DNA of 64,000 nt from Umezawaea endophytica. Lineage in GTDB: Bacteria; Actinomycetota; Actinomycetes; Mycobacteriales; Pseudonocardiaceae. A model generated the notes under the pieces. It worked only from the letters and a program-made list of their open reading frames with translations. It had not been told where the DNA came from and searched no databases. A program made the position numbers and the translations under genes. The stretch spans positions 54,152 through 118,151 of the forward strand of contig NZ_JANYMP010000030.1 in the NCBI RefSeq assembly GCF_025061645.1. Reading direction: 5' to 3'. Numbering within the stretch: position 1 is the stretch's first letter; the number at the start of each line of letters is the position of its first letter. Below are positions 34,018 to 41,465 of this stretch, piece by piece.

Positions 34018-36552
34018 TCACGGTTCGAGGTCGTTGTCGCTGCGACGAGCCTCGCGCGCGCCCTTTTGGAAGGCGGCCAAGCCCTGACGAGTGCGTTCGG
34101 CGGACCGTTCGATCTCGGCCTCCGCGATGGGCGCGGGGGCGGTGAGGTGTTCGTCGGTCGCCAGTTGTGGTGCCAGGTTCTGCTGGCGGCGTCTGCGGGG
34201 CAGCTCCGGCCGGTCCCGCGGCGATTCCATCTCGATCTGCACGGTCTCCGGCGCCTCCGGGTCGTCCACCGGCCATTGGGCTTCCCTCGGTCGCTGGGGC
34301 AACTCCACCTGTGCGATCACGGACGATCGCGGCGCTGGGTGGGAATCTCCGGCGACGTCCGTCTCGGCTTTGGCCCAGAAGTCTTCCACTCCACTGGAAA
34401 ACTCGCCCACTGCCGGTCCGGGAAACCTGGCGTCCTCACTGAGGTCTCCCTGGCGGGCGACCTCCGAGTGGACGAGGTTGTGCTCGGGAGCGCCGCGCCG
34501 CGTCGCGACCTCGGCCGCGTTGGCGGCCTCGACGCTGGACGACGGGCCCGCGATGATGTCGGACGGGATCAGGATGAGCGCGAGGGTTCCGCCGTAGAGC
34601 GATTCGCGCAGTTCCACGCGGATCTTGCGGCGGTCGGCGAGGCGGGCGACCACGAACAGGCCGAGGCGCGACTCCCCGCGGAGCGACATGGCGTCGAACT
34701 CTGGTGGGTTGGCGAGCATCTCGTTGGCACGGGCCCGGTCCTCCGGGCTCATGCCGAGGCCGTGGTCCTCGATCTCGACCACGATGCCCTGGGGCACCTG
34801 ACTGCTGTGCACCTGGACCTGGGAGCGGGGCGAGGAGAACGCCGTGGCGTTGTCGACCAGCTCGGCGATGAGGTGGATCGTGTCGGCGACGGCGCCGCCG
34901 ACCAGCGCGGTCTCGGGGACCGGGTTCATCTTCACGCGCACGTACTGCTCGGTCTCGGCGACGCCTGCGCGCAGGATGTCGATCATGCGCACGGGCTTGC
35001 GCCACTGACGTCCGGGCTGCTCGCCCGCGAGGATGATCAGGTTCTCGGCGTTGCGGCGGGCGCGGGTGGCGAGGTGGTCGAGCTGGAACAGCGCGTCGAG
35101 CTGGTCCGGGTTCTCCTCCTCGCGCTCCAGCTTGTCGAGGATCTTGAGCTGGCGGTGCACGAGGCCCTGGTTGCGGTGGGCGATGTCGAGGAACACGCGG
35201 TTCACACCGTCGCGGACCTGGCTCTCCTTGACGGCCGCGGCGACGGCGGTGAACTGCGCCGCGTTGAACGCGTCGGCCACCTGCCCGATCTCGTCCTGCC
35301 CGTAGTCCAGCGGCGGGACCTCGGTCTCCACGTCGACGTGCTCGCCCTTGCGCAGGCGGTCGACGATGTTCGGCAGCCGCTCGTGCGCGAGGTCGAGCGA
35401 GTCGTTCTTCAGCTTGACCAGGCGCGAGATGAGGGCCCTGTTGACCAGGCGGTTGGAGATCCGCACGGCGACGACGATGCCGATGATCACCGCGAGCAGT
35501 GCGATCAGGCTGCCGATGAGGACCGTGTTGAACTTGTTCTCGCCGTTCTCCAGCGTGAAGTCGGCGACGGCCGTGGCCTGCTCGCTGACCAGCTCGGTCA
35601 GCTCGGAGTTGACCGGGGTCGTGGCCGCCTGCCAGTCCGGCAGCGCGACGACCTTGCCGATGTTCTCCTCGTTGCGGATCAGCCCGGCCTGGTAAGCCTC
35701 GGTCTTCTTCCAGTCCTCGGTGCTGGTGATCTTGCGGTAGTGGTCGCGCACGGTCGGCTCGGCGTACGGCTCGATGGCGCCGAGCGCCGACCGGTACGCG
35801 CCGACCAGGTTCGCGAACTCGACCCGGTCCTCGGAGGTGAAGTCACCGGAGGCCAGCGCGCCGGACGCGAGCGACGTCGAGCGGGACATCCAGTCGGCGG
35901 CCTGGAAGTACTGGATGCCCGCGAGGGCGCCCTGCACCGACTCCGGGTCCGGGACGATGCGCGCCTGGACGTTGAACAGCGCGATGCCCGCGTCGAGCAC
36001 GCTGTTGTAGTAGTCGTAGATCTCCCGCTTGGGGACCTTCGCGGCCTCGACCTGCGCGCGCCGGTTGGGGAGCTGCGTCAGGAGGCCGTTGAGGTTGTTG
36101 ATGCCGTCGACGACCTGCTGCGGCGCTGCGGACGCGAGTTCGGCGAAGGCGGCCTTCATGGTGCTGACCTTCTCGTCGGTCCGCAGTTGCTGCGCCCGCA
36201 GGTCGGTCGTGCTCGCACCCGGCTGGCCGAGGCTGGTCATGCTCAGCTCGCGCTCCTGCTGGATCGCGGCGAACGTGGAGACGGCGGGGATCGAGGCGCC
36301 CTTCACACCGGCCGCGACCGCGCGCTGGTAAAAACCGTCGAAGACGGTGTAGGACGAGAACAGTGCCCACATCACCAACAACACGACGCTCGGGACGACC
36401 ACGACACCGGTGAGTCGTGACCGGATGGTCTTGTAGTTCGTCTCCGAACTGCTCTTCTGCTTCACAGCGCTCCGCAGCTTCGTGAAATCTGGTTTTGCCA
36501 GGGCAGGCGCTGCACGAGAGTCCGCCAGCGGCCACTTCATTCGTTTGGCCAC
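34018..36552 (-). CDS. Conservon sensor histidine kinase-like protein with nitrate-sensing domain (CvnA-like)
   Basis: An 844-aa membrane sensor. Membrane helix 1 (about residues 47-70) and helix 2 (about 337-362) flank a large extracytoplasmic helical domain of the nitrate/nitrite-sensing type (QQERELSMTSLGQPGA is its typical start). A HAMP region and a coiled segment follow, then a HATPase domain with the N-box ELVDNATAFSSP and a G-box in EDHGLGMS. The expected phosphoacceptor region is LDIAHRNQGLVHRQLKILDKLE. A disordered Pro/Glu/Arg-rich tail ends the protein. It is the first gene of the conservon. Confidence 0.93.
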   Translation of the reverse strand: MAKRMKWPLADSRAAPALAKPDFTKLRSAVKQKSSSETNYKTIRSRLTGVVVVPSVVLLVMWALFSSYTVFDGFYQRAVAAGVKGASIPAVSTFAAIQQERELSMTSLGQPGASTTDLRAQQLRTDEKVSTMKAAFAELASAAPQQVVDGINNLNGLLTQLPNRRAQVEAAKVPKREIYDYYNSVLDAGIALFNVQARIVPDPESVQGALAGIQYFQAADWMSRSTSLASGALASGDFTSEDRVEFANLVGAYRSALGAIEPYAEPTVRDHYRKITSTEDWKKTEAYQAGLIRNEENIGKVVALPDWQAATTPVNSELTELVSEQATAVADFTLENGENKFNTVLIGSLIALLAVIIGIVVAVRISNRLVNRALISRLVKLKNDSLDLAHERLPNIVDRLRKGEHVDVETEVPPLDYGQDEIGQVADAFNAAQFTAVAAAVKESQVRDGVNRVFLDIAHRNQGLVHRQLKILDKLEREEENPDQLDALFQLDHLATRARRNAENLIILAGEQPGRQWRKPVRMIDILRAGVAETEQYVRVKMNPVPETALVGGAVADTIHLIAELVDNATAFSSPRSQVQVHSSQVPQGIVVEIEDHGLGMSPEDRARANEMLANPPEFDAMSLRGESRLGLFVVARLADRRKIRVELRESLYGGTLALILIPSDIIAGPSSSVEAANAAEVATRRGAPEHNLVHSEVARQGDLSEDARFPGPAVGEFSSGVEDFWAKAETDVAGDSHPAPRSSVIAQVELPQRPREAQWPVDDPEAPETVQIEMESPRDRPELPRRRRQQNLAPQLATDEHLTAPAPIAEAEIERSAERTRQGLAAFQKGAREARRSDNDLEP

Positions 36553-36597
36553 GAAACGGTAACACTGAAGATCATCATTACCAAGAGACAGCGATCA

Positions 36598-36616
36598 CTC
36601 GCACGGCGCGTGCGAG
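36598..36616. promoter_or_regulatory. 8-bp inverted repeat upstream of the conservon
   Basis: CTCGCACG (36598-36605) and its complement (36609-36616) are separated by GCG. It lies 46 bp upstream of the sensor-kinase start and about 100 bp after the secreted-protein gene on the same strand, so it could be an operator or a terminator. Confidence 0.4.
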
Positions 36617-36719
36617 AGGGTACCCATTCGTGTGACGCATGGGAACACGGGGCCGACGTGGAATCCCCGAATTGGGAACGCCGACCCCGTCACCTCCCGG
36701 TTTACCTCCTGTTAGCGCG

Positions 36720-37649
36720 TCAGGGCTTGGGGATCGACACCGCGTTATACGTCGTCTCAGGCGTCGGCGGCGTCGTGAACCGCGCGTTCGGCAGGTACAG
36801 CTTCTTGCCGAACGACGCGACCGTCGTCGGCACATCAAACCGAGGATCAGTCACTTTTGTCACCAGGGTGCCACTGGTTCCACCGCGGTTGAGCGAGAAC
36901 TCCGCGACGGTGTTCAGCCTGTTCTGCACCACGTACAACGTGCGCCCCTCCACCAGCAGGCCATCGCCGTTGGTCAACACCTCGCCACCGAGGTCGACCT
37001 CCTCCGTGGCCCCTGACCTGGGATCGACGCGGAACAACTTGCCCGTGTTGCTCTGCACGACCAGCAACGCGCGCCCGTCCGGCGTCTCGGCAATGCCGTT
37101 GGCGTTGTTGACTCCGGGCGTCAGCACGAAGGCGCCGGTCAACGGCACCGTGATCGCTTCGGCGGGCAGCGATCCGCCTCGACCCAGTGCCAGTTTGTAA
37201 AGCACCGATTTTCGGGAATCCGTGAACCACACGGCTTTGTCGGTGACCACGACGTCGTTGACGAACGTGTCGGCGTCGGGCGAGAACTGGTAGCTCTTCA
37301 GGATCGCGCCGGACCGCGCGTCGACCACTCGACCATTGCCCGCCCCACCACCCGCGACGAACAACCTCTTCCGGGAGTCGATCTTCAAACCCACCGAGGA
37401 CGTGCCGGGCCCCTGGCTGAACACGGAACCGGTCCCGGTGCGCAGGTCGACCCGGTAGATCGACCCGTCACCCCGCGACCCGAAGTACGCCGTCGGCTCG
37501 CGACCGATCGCGATGCCCTCGGGCAGGAAACCATTGGGAAGCGCGAACTCCGTCGGGAACGCGCGACCGTGATCAGCCGTCGCCGGTACCGCGCTCACCA
37601 GCGAAAGACCGAGTACCACGGCGGCCATCACGCCGAATCTGCGAGACAT
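36720..37649 (-). CDS. Secreted SMP-30/gluconolactonase-like beta-propeller protein
   Basis: A 309-aa protein with a signal peptide (MSRRFGVMAAVVLGLSLVSAVPATA, cleavage likely before DHGRAF). The mature part reads as propeller blades with repeated strands: PNGFLPEGIAIG, GSIYRVDLRTG, RLFVAGGGAGNGRVVDARSG, VWFTDSRKSVLYKL and NGIAETPDGRALLVVQS. The fold resembles SMP-30/lactonase or NHL-like propellers. The ATG at 37649 is chosen because AGGAG lies 6 nt upstream; the in-frame TTG at 37655 would abut the ribosome site. Substrate is unknown; it may be an extracellular lactonase or a binding protein. Confidence 0.82.
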   Translation of the reverse strand: MSRRFGVMAAVVLGLSLVSAVPATADHGRAFPTEFALPNGFLPEGIAIGREPTAYFGSRGDGSIYRVDLRTGTGSVFSQGPGTSSVGLKIDSRKRLFVAGGGAGNGRVVDARSGAILKSYQFSPDADTFVNDVVVTDKAVWFTDSRKSVLYKLALGRGGSLPAEAITVPLTGAFVLTPGVNNANGIAETPDGRALLVVQSNTGKLFRVDPRSGATEEVDLGGEVLTNGDGLLVEGRTLYVVQNRLNTVAEFSLNRGGTSGTLVTKVTDPRFDVPTTVASFGKKLYLPNARFTTPPTPETTYNAVSIPKP

Positions 37650-37815
37650 GCCCAACTCCTGTCGTTTATGCGGTTTGCGCCCGCAACGCCAGGAGTCTTT
37701 CGCAGTGGCGGCGACTGAACCACCGCTCTTCAGCGAACCGACAGCTCAGAATGGCAAAAGAGTGCCATTAGAGATGCGAATAAGCTTCACGGATACGGGG
37801 AGTGAGCGAAATGCG

Positions 37816-38052
37816 TCAGGCGCTGAAGCGATCCAGCTTCACCGCACCGATGAACGCCGCAAAATTGCGGCTCCCAACCGCAAGAACCGGACCATCGGGG
37901 TTCTTCGAGTCCCGCACCATCCCGGCGAACGCCACCTCGACGCACTCACCCTGACTGACACTCCGACTCGACTTGCGCCACCGGACCGCCACCTCGACAC
38001 AGGCCCCGTTGCTCACGCTTCGACTGGACTTGCGCCACTGGATGTCGCTCAT
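37816..38052 (-). CDS. DUF397 protein with internal duplication
   Basis: A 78-aa protein. The usual DUF397 opening WRKSSRSxSxGxCVEVA occurs twice, at residues 6-22 and 25-41, a 19-residue (57-bp) tandem duplication, followed by a single normal remainder (VRDSKNPDGPVLAVGSRNF). Typical DUF397 proteins are near 60 aa with one copy. They are encoded next to DUF5753 XRE regulators in many actinomycetes, and such pairs are often considered toxin-antitoxin-like or developmental. The XRE gene upstream ends 8 bp before its start. Confidence 0.9.
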   Translation of the reverse strand: MSDIQWRKSSRSVSNGACVEVAVRWRKSSRSVSQGECVEVAFAGMVRDSKNPDGPVLAVGSRNFAAFIGAVKLDRFSA

Positions 38053-38060
38053 CGGTCCCC

Positions 38061-38915
38061 CTACAAGCGCTCGACGGTCTCCGCGATCAGCTCCACCGAC
38101 TCACCGGGGCTCAGCGCAACTCTTCGCAGGGCGGCAAACTTCAGGTTACACAGCTCACGGTCCCGTGGGTGCTCCATGTACTGGCCCTGCATGAAGTTCT
38201 CCACGTAGACCACGTCCACGTGCTGCTCGTGGGGGAACGACAGCACCGTGAAGGTCGACCCCATCGCCGGGTAGGCCCCAGCCCGGAACGGCACCACTTG
38301 GATCTCCACGTTCGGCCGCTCCGACAACTCCATCAGGTAGAGCAGTTGCGCCCTCATCACCGCCGGACCGCCGACCACGTAGTTGAGCAGCCCCTCGGTG
38401 AAGACCGCCTCCACCCGGAGCGGATCCCTCCCTCCGAGCCGCCCCTGCCGCGCCGACCGCAGAACCGTCTGCTGCTCCGCCACCACTTCGGCCCGCAGCG
38501 GGTCGTCGGCGATGATCGCCGCCTTCGTGTAGTCCGGGATCTGCAACAACCCCGGCAGCAGCGAGGCCCCGAGTATCCGCAGCAGCGACGCCTCGAACTC
38601 CAACTCGACGTAGTCCCGAGCCGCGTCGAACAGCAGGCTCTCCTCAACCGCCGCCAATGCCCTGTGCTGCTTCGCCCACACCGCGTCCCCGTACAGCTTG
38701 TCCCGCTCCGGCCCACCCACCTGGTACGCGAACCCGGCCGCCATCACATCCGTCGGGTTCACCGGCCGCACGGCGTTCTCCATCATGCTGATCTTCGCGT
38801 TGGAGCACCGGAGCAACGACCCGGCCTCGACGAGGCTCAAGTCCCGCGATCGCCGCCACTTCCGCAACGTCCGCCCAATGGCGCGTTCGAGCATTGTCGC
38901 CTGGAAGTCGTTCAT
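38061..38915 (-). CDS. XRE-family regulator with DUF5753 domain (DUF397 partner)
   Basis: A 284-aa protein. The HTH lies near residues 10-60 (GRTLRKWRRSRDLSLVEAG, CSNAKISMMENAVRPV). The DUF5753 domain follows (SLLRILGASLLPGLLQIPDYTKA, then VEAVFTEGLLNYVVGG and MGSTFTVLSFP). It is a probable regulator of a local operon with the DUF397 gene just downstream. The ATG at 38915 is chosen as the first start consistent with family length; the open frame to 38987 lies in the divergent promoter gap. The signal is unknown. Confidence 0.9.
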   Translation of the reverse strand: MNDFQATMLERAIGRTLRKWRRSRDLSLVEAGSLLRCSNAKISMMENAVRPVNPTDVMAAGFAYQVGGPERDKLYGDAVWAKQHRALAAVEESLLFDAARDYVELEFEASLLRILGASLLPGLLQIPDYTKAAIIADDPLRAEVVAEQQTVLRSARQGRLGGRDPLRVEAVFTEGLLNYVVGGPAVMRAQLLYLMELSERPNVEIQVVPFRAGAYPAMGSTFTVLSFPHEQHVDVVYVENFMQGQYMEHPRDRELCNLKFAALRRVALSPGESVELIAETVERL

Positions 38916-39030
38916 GTGAACAACCCTAGATCCGCCACGTCGAACAACCACTACCACTTTAGTGTGGGGACAACTGTTAGAAAGCACTTACCCGTAGTTA
39001 ACAACGCCCACCACCGGGCACCCTGACCCC

Positions 39031-39219
39031 GTGTTCGATTTCCGCTGGCAGCCCTCGCAGGGCGGCCGACACGTGATCTCCCAGGACCTGCTGCCCGGCG
39101 ACGAGGGCACCACGTTCTGCGGCCTTGAGCTGCTGGTACCCCGCCAGCGCTGCACCAAGACCGAGTGGCTCTGGCCCACCTGCCCGGCCTGCTACGAATC
39201 CGCGAAGAGCCACACGTGA
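39031..39219 (+). CDS. Small zinc-finger-like protein
   Basis: A 62-aa protein with Cys at FCGLELL, QRCTKTEWLWPTCPACYES, giving a Cys-x(n)-Cys-x2-Cys arrangement, and an N-terminal His in GRHVIS. Such short metal-binding proteins are frequent next to DUF5753/DUF397 pairs in Pseudonocardiaceae. It is divergent from the XRE gene and its stop overlaps the GTG of the following small gene. Function is unknown. Confidence 0.7.
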   Translation: MFDFRWQPSQGGRHVISQDLLPGDEGTTFCGLELLVPRQRCTKTEWLWPTCPACYESAKSHT

Positions 39220-39452
39220 TCCACGAGGACCGCGAACTACTCGCGGAACTGAAAAACGTCACCACCCACGTGACCGATTTCGTCATCGCCATCCTCGGCG
39301 CCGCCCCCGTCGACCCGCAATCACAACGCGAATTGGCCGAACACCTATTGACCACCGGCCAATTACTCCTGGACCACACCGACGCGGGCCACGTGATCAA
39401 CGGCTACGTGAACGGCTGCGTCTCACCTGGCCCTGGAACACTCCCCCGATGA
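39216..39452 (+). CDS. Small hypothetical helical protein
   Basis: A 78-aa protein starting at a GTG that overlaps the upstream stop (GTGA), with its own stop overlapping the permease ATG. It looks mainly helical and amphipathic (DRELLAELKNVTTHVTDFVIAIL, QRELAEHLLTTGQLLLDHTDAG). No family is recognised. Tight overlap on both sides supports that it is translated as part of a three-gene operon. The open frame to 39165 is rejected. Confidence 0.6.
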   Translation: MIHEDRELLAELKNVTTHVTDFVIAILGAAPVDPQSQRELAEHLLTTGQLLLDHTDAGHVINGYVNGCVSPGPGTLPR

Positions 39453-40798
39453 GCGGCTTCCGACAACGCCACCTGACCATGATCGCCCTGGGCGGCGCCA
39501 TCGGCTCCGGCCTCTTCGTGGGCACAGGCGCCGGCATCGCCGCGGCCGGCCCGGGCATCCTCATCTCGTTCGCCGCAGCCGCCGCCCTCGCACTCCTTGT
39601 GCTGCGCATGCTCGGCGAAATGGCCGCCGCCTACCCGTCCACCGGCTCCTTCTCCTTCCACGCCGAGAAAGCGCTAGGACGATGGGCGGGCTTCACCGTC
39701 GGCTGGCTCTACTGGCTGGCCCTGGTAGTCGTCCTCGCCGTGGAAGCCAGCGCAGCAGCCAAGATCGCCACCGGCTGGCTACCAGCCGTCCCCCAGTGGG
39801 CCTGGGTCCTGCTCTTCATGGCCACCTTCACCACCATCAACCTCTTCGACACCCGCAAGTTCGGCGAGTTCGAGTTCTGGTTCGCCTGGATCAAGGTCGC
39901 CGCCATAATCGCCTTCTTGACCATCGGCGTACTAGCCATCACCGGCCTACTCCCAGCCACCGATTCCCCGGGCCTGACCAACCTCACCGCCCACGGCTTC
40001 TTCCCCAACGGCTGGTCCGGCGCGGTAGCAGGCTTGCTCATCGTCGTCTTCGCCTTCGGCGGCATCGAAGTCGTCACCATCGCAGCCGCGGAAACCCCCA
40101 ACCCGGCAGCAGCCGTGGCAAAGGCCATCAAGGACAGTGTCCTACGCGTGGTCATCTTCTACCTGGGCTCCCTGACGGTAGTGGTCATCCTCTTGCCCTA
40201 CAACGACTCCACCGTCTCCAGCAGCCCCTACACAGCAGTCCTCTCCCACCTGGGCATCCCAGCCGCCGCCCCCATCATGAGCGCAGTCATCTTCACCGCC
40301 CTGCTCTCCGCCCTCAACGCCACCCTCTACGGCGCCTCCCGCATGCTCTCCAACCTCGCAGACCGCAACGACGCCCCAAAGTCCTTGCGCACCAACGGAG
40401 TCCCACGAAGAGCAGTCCTCTTCTCCACCACCTTCGGCTTCCTCTCAGTACTACTGAACGCCCTCTACCCAGACACCATCTTCCTGGTCCTCATCAGCGC
40501 AGCGGGCTCCACAGTCCTCATCGTCTGGACCTTGATCACCCTCTCCCAACTACGCCTGCGCAAACACCTGGAACAAACCACCCCACACCTACTCACCTTC
40601 CGCATGTGGGCCCACCCCTACCTCAGCTACCTGGCCCTGGCAGGAATCGCCACCATCGTCATCCTCATGGCCACCGACCCAATCGCCCGCCTCCAACTCC
40701 TCTGCGCAGCCGGGGTCACCACGTTCGTCCTCATCTGCGCGGCCATCCACACACGGTGGCTCAACAAGGCGAATGCGCTCGCATTGTCTGATTCTTGA
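39449..40798 (+). CDS. APC-family amino acid permease (GABA/asparagine permease type)
   Basis: A 449-aa transporter of the AAT group. The conserved start FRQRHLTMIALGGAIGSGLFVG is followed by about twelve helices, including a GEFEFWFAWIKVAAI loop and the FAFGGIEVVTIAAAETPNP segment typical of proline/GABA/asparagine permeases. The ATG at 39449 (ATGA with the upstream stop) is chosen; the frame is open further upstream but lies in other genes. Codon use in the second half has more C-ending threonine and alanine codons than neighbours. It ends in a strong hairpin. The substrate is a neutral or acidic amino acid, not resolved. Confidence 0.92.
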   Translation: MSGFRQRHLTMIALGGAIGSGLFVGTGAGIAAAGPGILISFAAAAALALLVLRMLGEMAAAYPSTGSFSFHAEKALGRWAGFTVGWLYWLALVVVLAVEASAAAKIATGWLPAVPQWAWVLLFMATFTTINLFDTRKFGEFEFWFAWIKVAAIIAFLTIGVLAITGLLPATDSPGLTNLTAHGFFPNGWSGAVAGLLIVVFAFGGIEVVTIAAAETPNPAAAVAKAIKDSVLRVVIFYLGSLTVVVILLPYNDSTVSSSPYTAVLSHLGIPAAAPIMSAVIFTALLSALNATLYGASRMLSNLADRNDAPKSLRTNGVPRRAVLFSTTFGFLSVLLNALYPDTIFLVLISAAGSTVLIVWTLITLSQLRLRKHLEQTTPHLLTFRMWAHPYLSYLALAGIATIVILMATDPIARLQLLCAAGVTTFVLICAAIHTRWLNKANALALSDS

Positions 40799-40878
40799 CA
40801 ATTGGTCTAGTACCAATCACCTTCTTGCAAACCATTTCATCAGCAACCGGGGACAGCTCTCAAGGTTGCCATCAACGA

Positions 40879-40916
40879 CAAAGGGTCGGCCCGTGCAGAA
40901 CCGGGCCGACCCTTTG
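40879..40916. terminator. Strong terminator after the amino acid permease
   Basis: A perfect 15-bp stem (40879-40893 and 40902-40916) with an 8-nt loop lies between the convergent permease and small secreted-protein genes. CAAAGG/CCTTTG ends make it suitable in both directions. Confidence 0.88.
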
Positions 40917-40970
40917 CGTCGTGGACGAGATGCCGCGTCTGATCAAGCTGTCAGCCGCGCGCGAATGACC

Positions 40971-41231
40971 TTATCCCCACCGCCACGACGATGTCTCGAC
41001 GTCCCAGTAGCGCTTCGGCCCGAGGACCTTGACAGGCGAGTCGTCCGTGACGGTCACTGTGGGCGAGGTCGGGGTCGAGACCTCTTCAGCCGCGTTCGCC
41101 TGCCCAGCCGAGACGACTGCGAGACCAGCGACGAGTGCGCAGATGGCGACGCCGTGCCGCACCACCGGACCCAGCGGTCCGAGCTTGAGGAACTTCCTGT
41201 TCGGGTTGTGCACGAGGTGATCATGCCGCAC
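40971..41231 (-). CDS. Small secreted or membrane-anchored protein
   Basis: An 86-aa protein with a long basic N-region and a hydrophobic core (GVAICALVAGLAVVSAG, residues about 27-43), a probable signal-peptidase site after QANA, and a short Thr/Ser/Val-rich mature part (VSTPTSPTVTVTDDSPV) ending YWDVETSSWRWG. It starts with GTG at 41231; upstream is the palindromic site at 41301-41315. Function is unknown; the size resembles small exported peptides or cell-wall-associated proteins. Confidence 0.6.
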   Translation of the reverse strand: MRHDHLVHNPNRKFLKLGPLGPVVRHGVAICALVAGLAVVSAGQANAAEEVSTPTSPTVTVTDDSPVKVLGPKRYWDVETSSWRWG

Positions 41232-41300
41232 TGGACCAGCGGTCCGTCACGAGGGTACGTTTCCGACCCCGATCAGGCGTCACTCGACCCTTCGCCTTAG

Positions 41301-41315
41301 CCGCTATAAAGCGGT
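41301..41315. promoter_or_regulatory. CCGC-N6-GCGGT palindrome, copy A
   Basis: CCGCTATAAAGCGGT lies 69 bp upstream of the small secreted-protein start (- strand). It matches copy B (44579-44593) at 14 of 15 positions and copy C (50923-50937) at most positions, a candidate shared operator. Confidence 0.6.
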
Positions 41316-41465
41316 CTCAAGCGATCCAAAGAACACTCTAAGTACACCCGTCACCCAGTTGAGTACAAATTCTCCAGCGCAAAAAGTTGAACAATCCGCA
41401 CCTATCTCACCGCAAATTGCCCAGTGGTCACAAGTGCGCTTTTCACTCCACAGACACACCACGCG

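Noticed and set aside
32594..36552. Conservon linked to the prenylindole operon
   Set aside because: The two are convergent and separated by a strong bidirectional terminator; no cytochrome P450 that would suggest a shared pathway.
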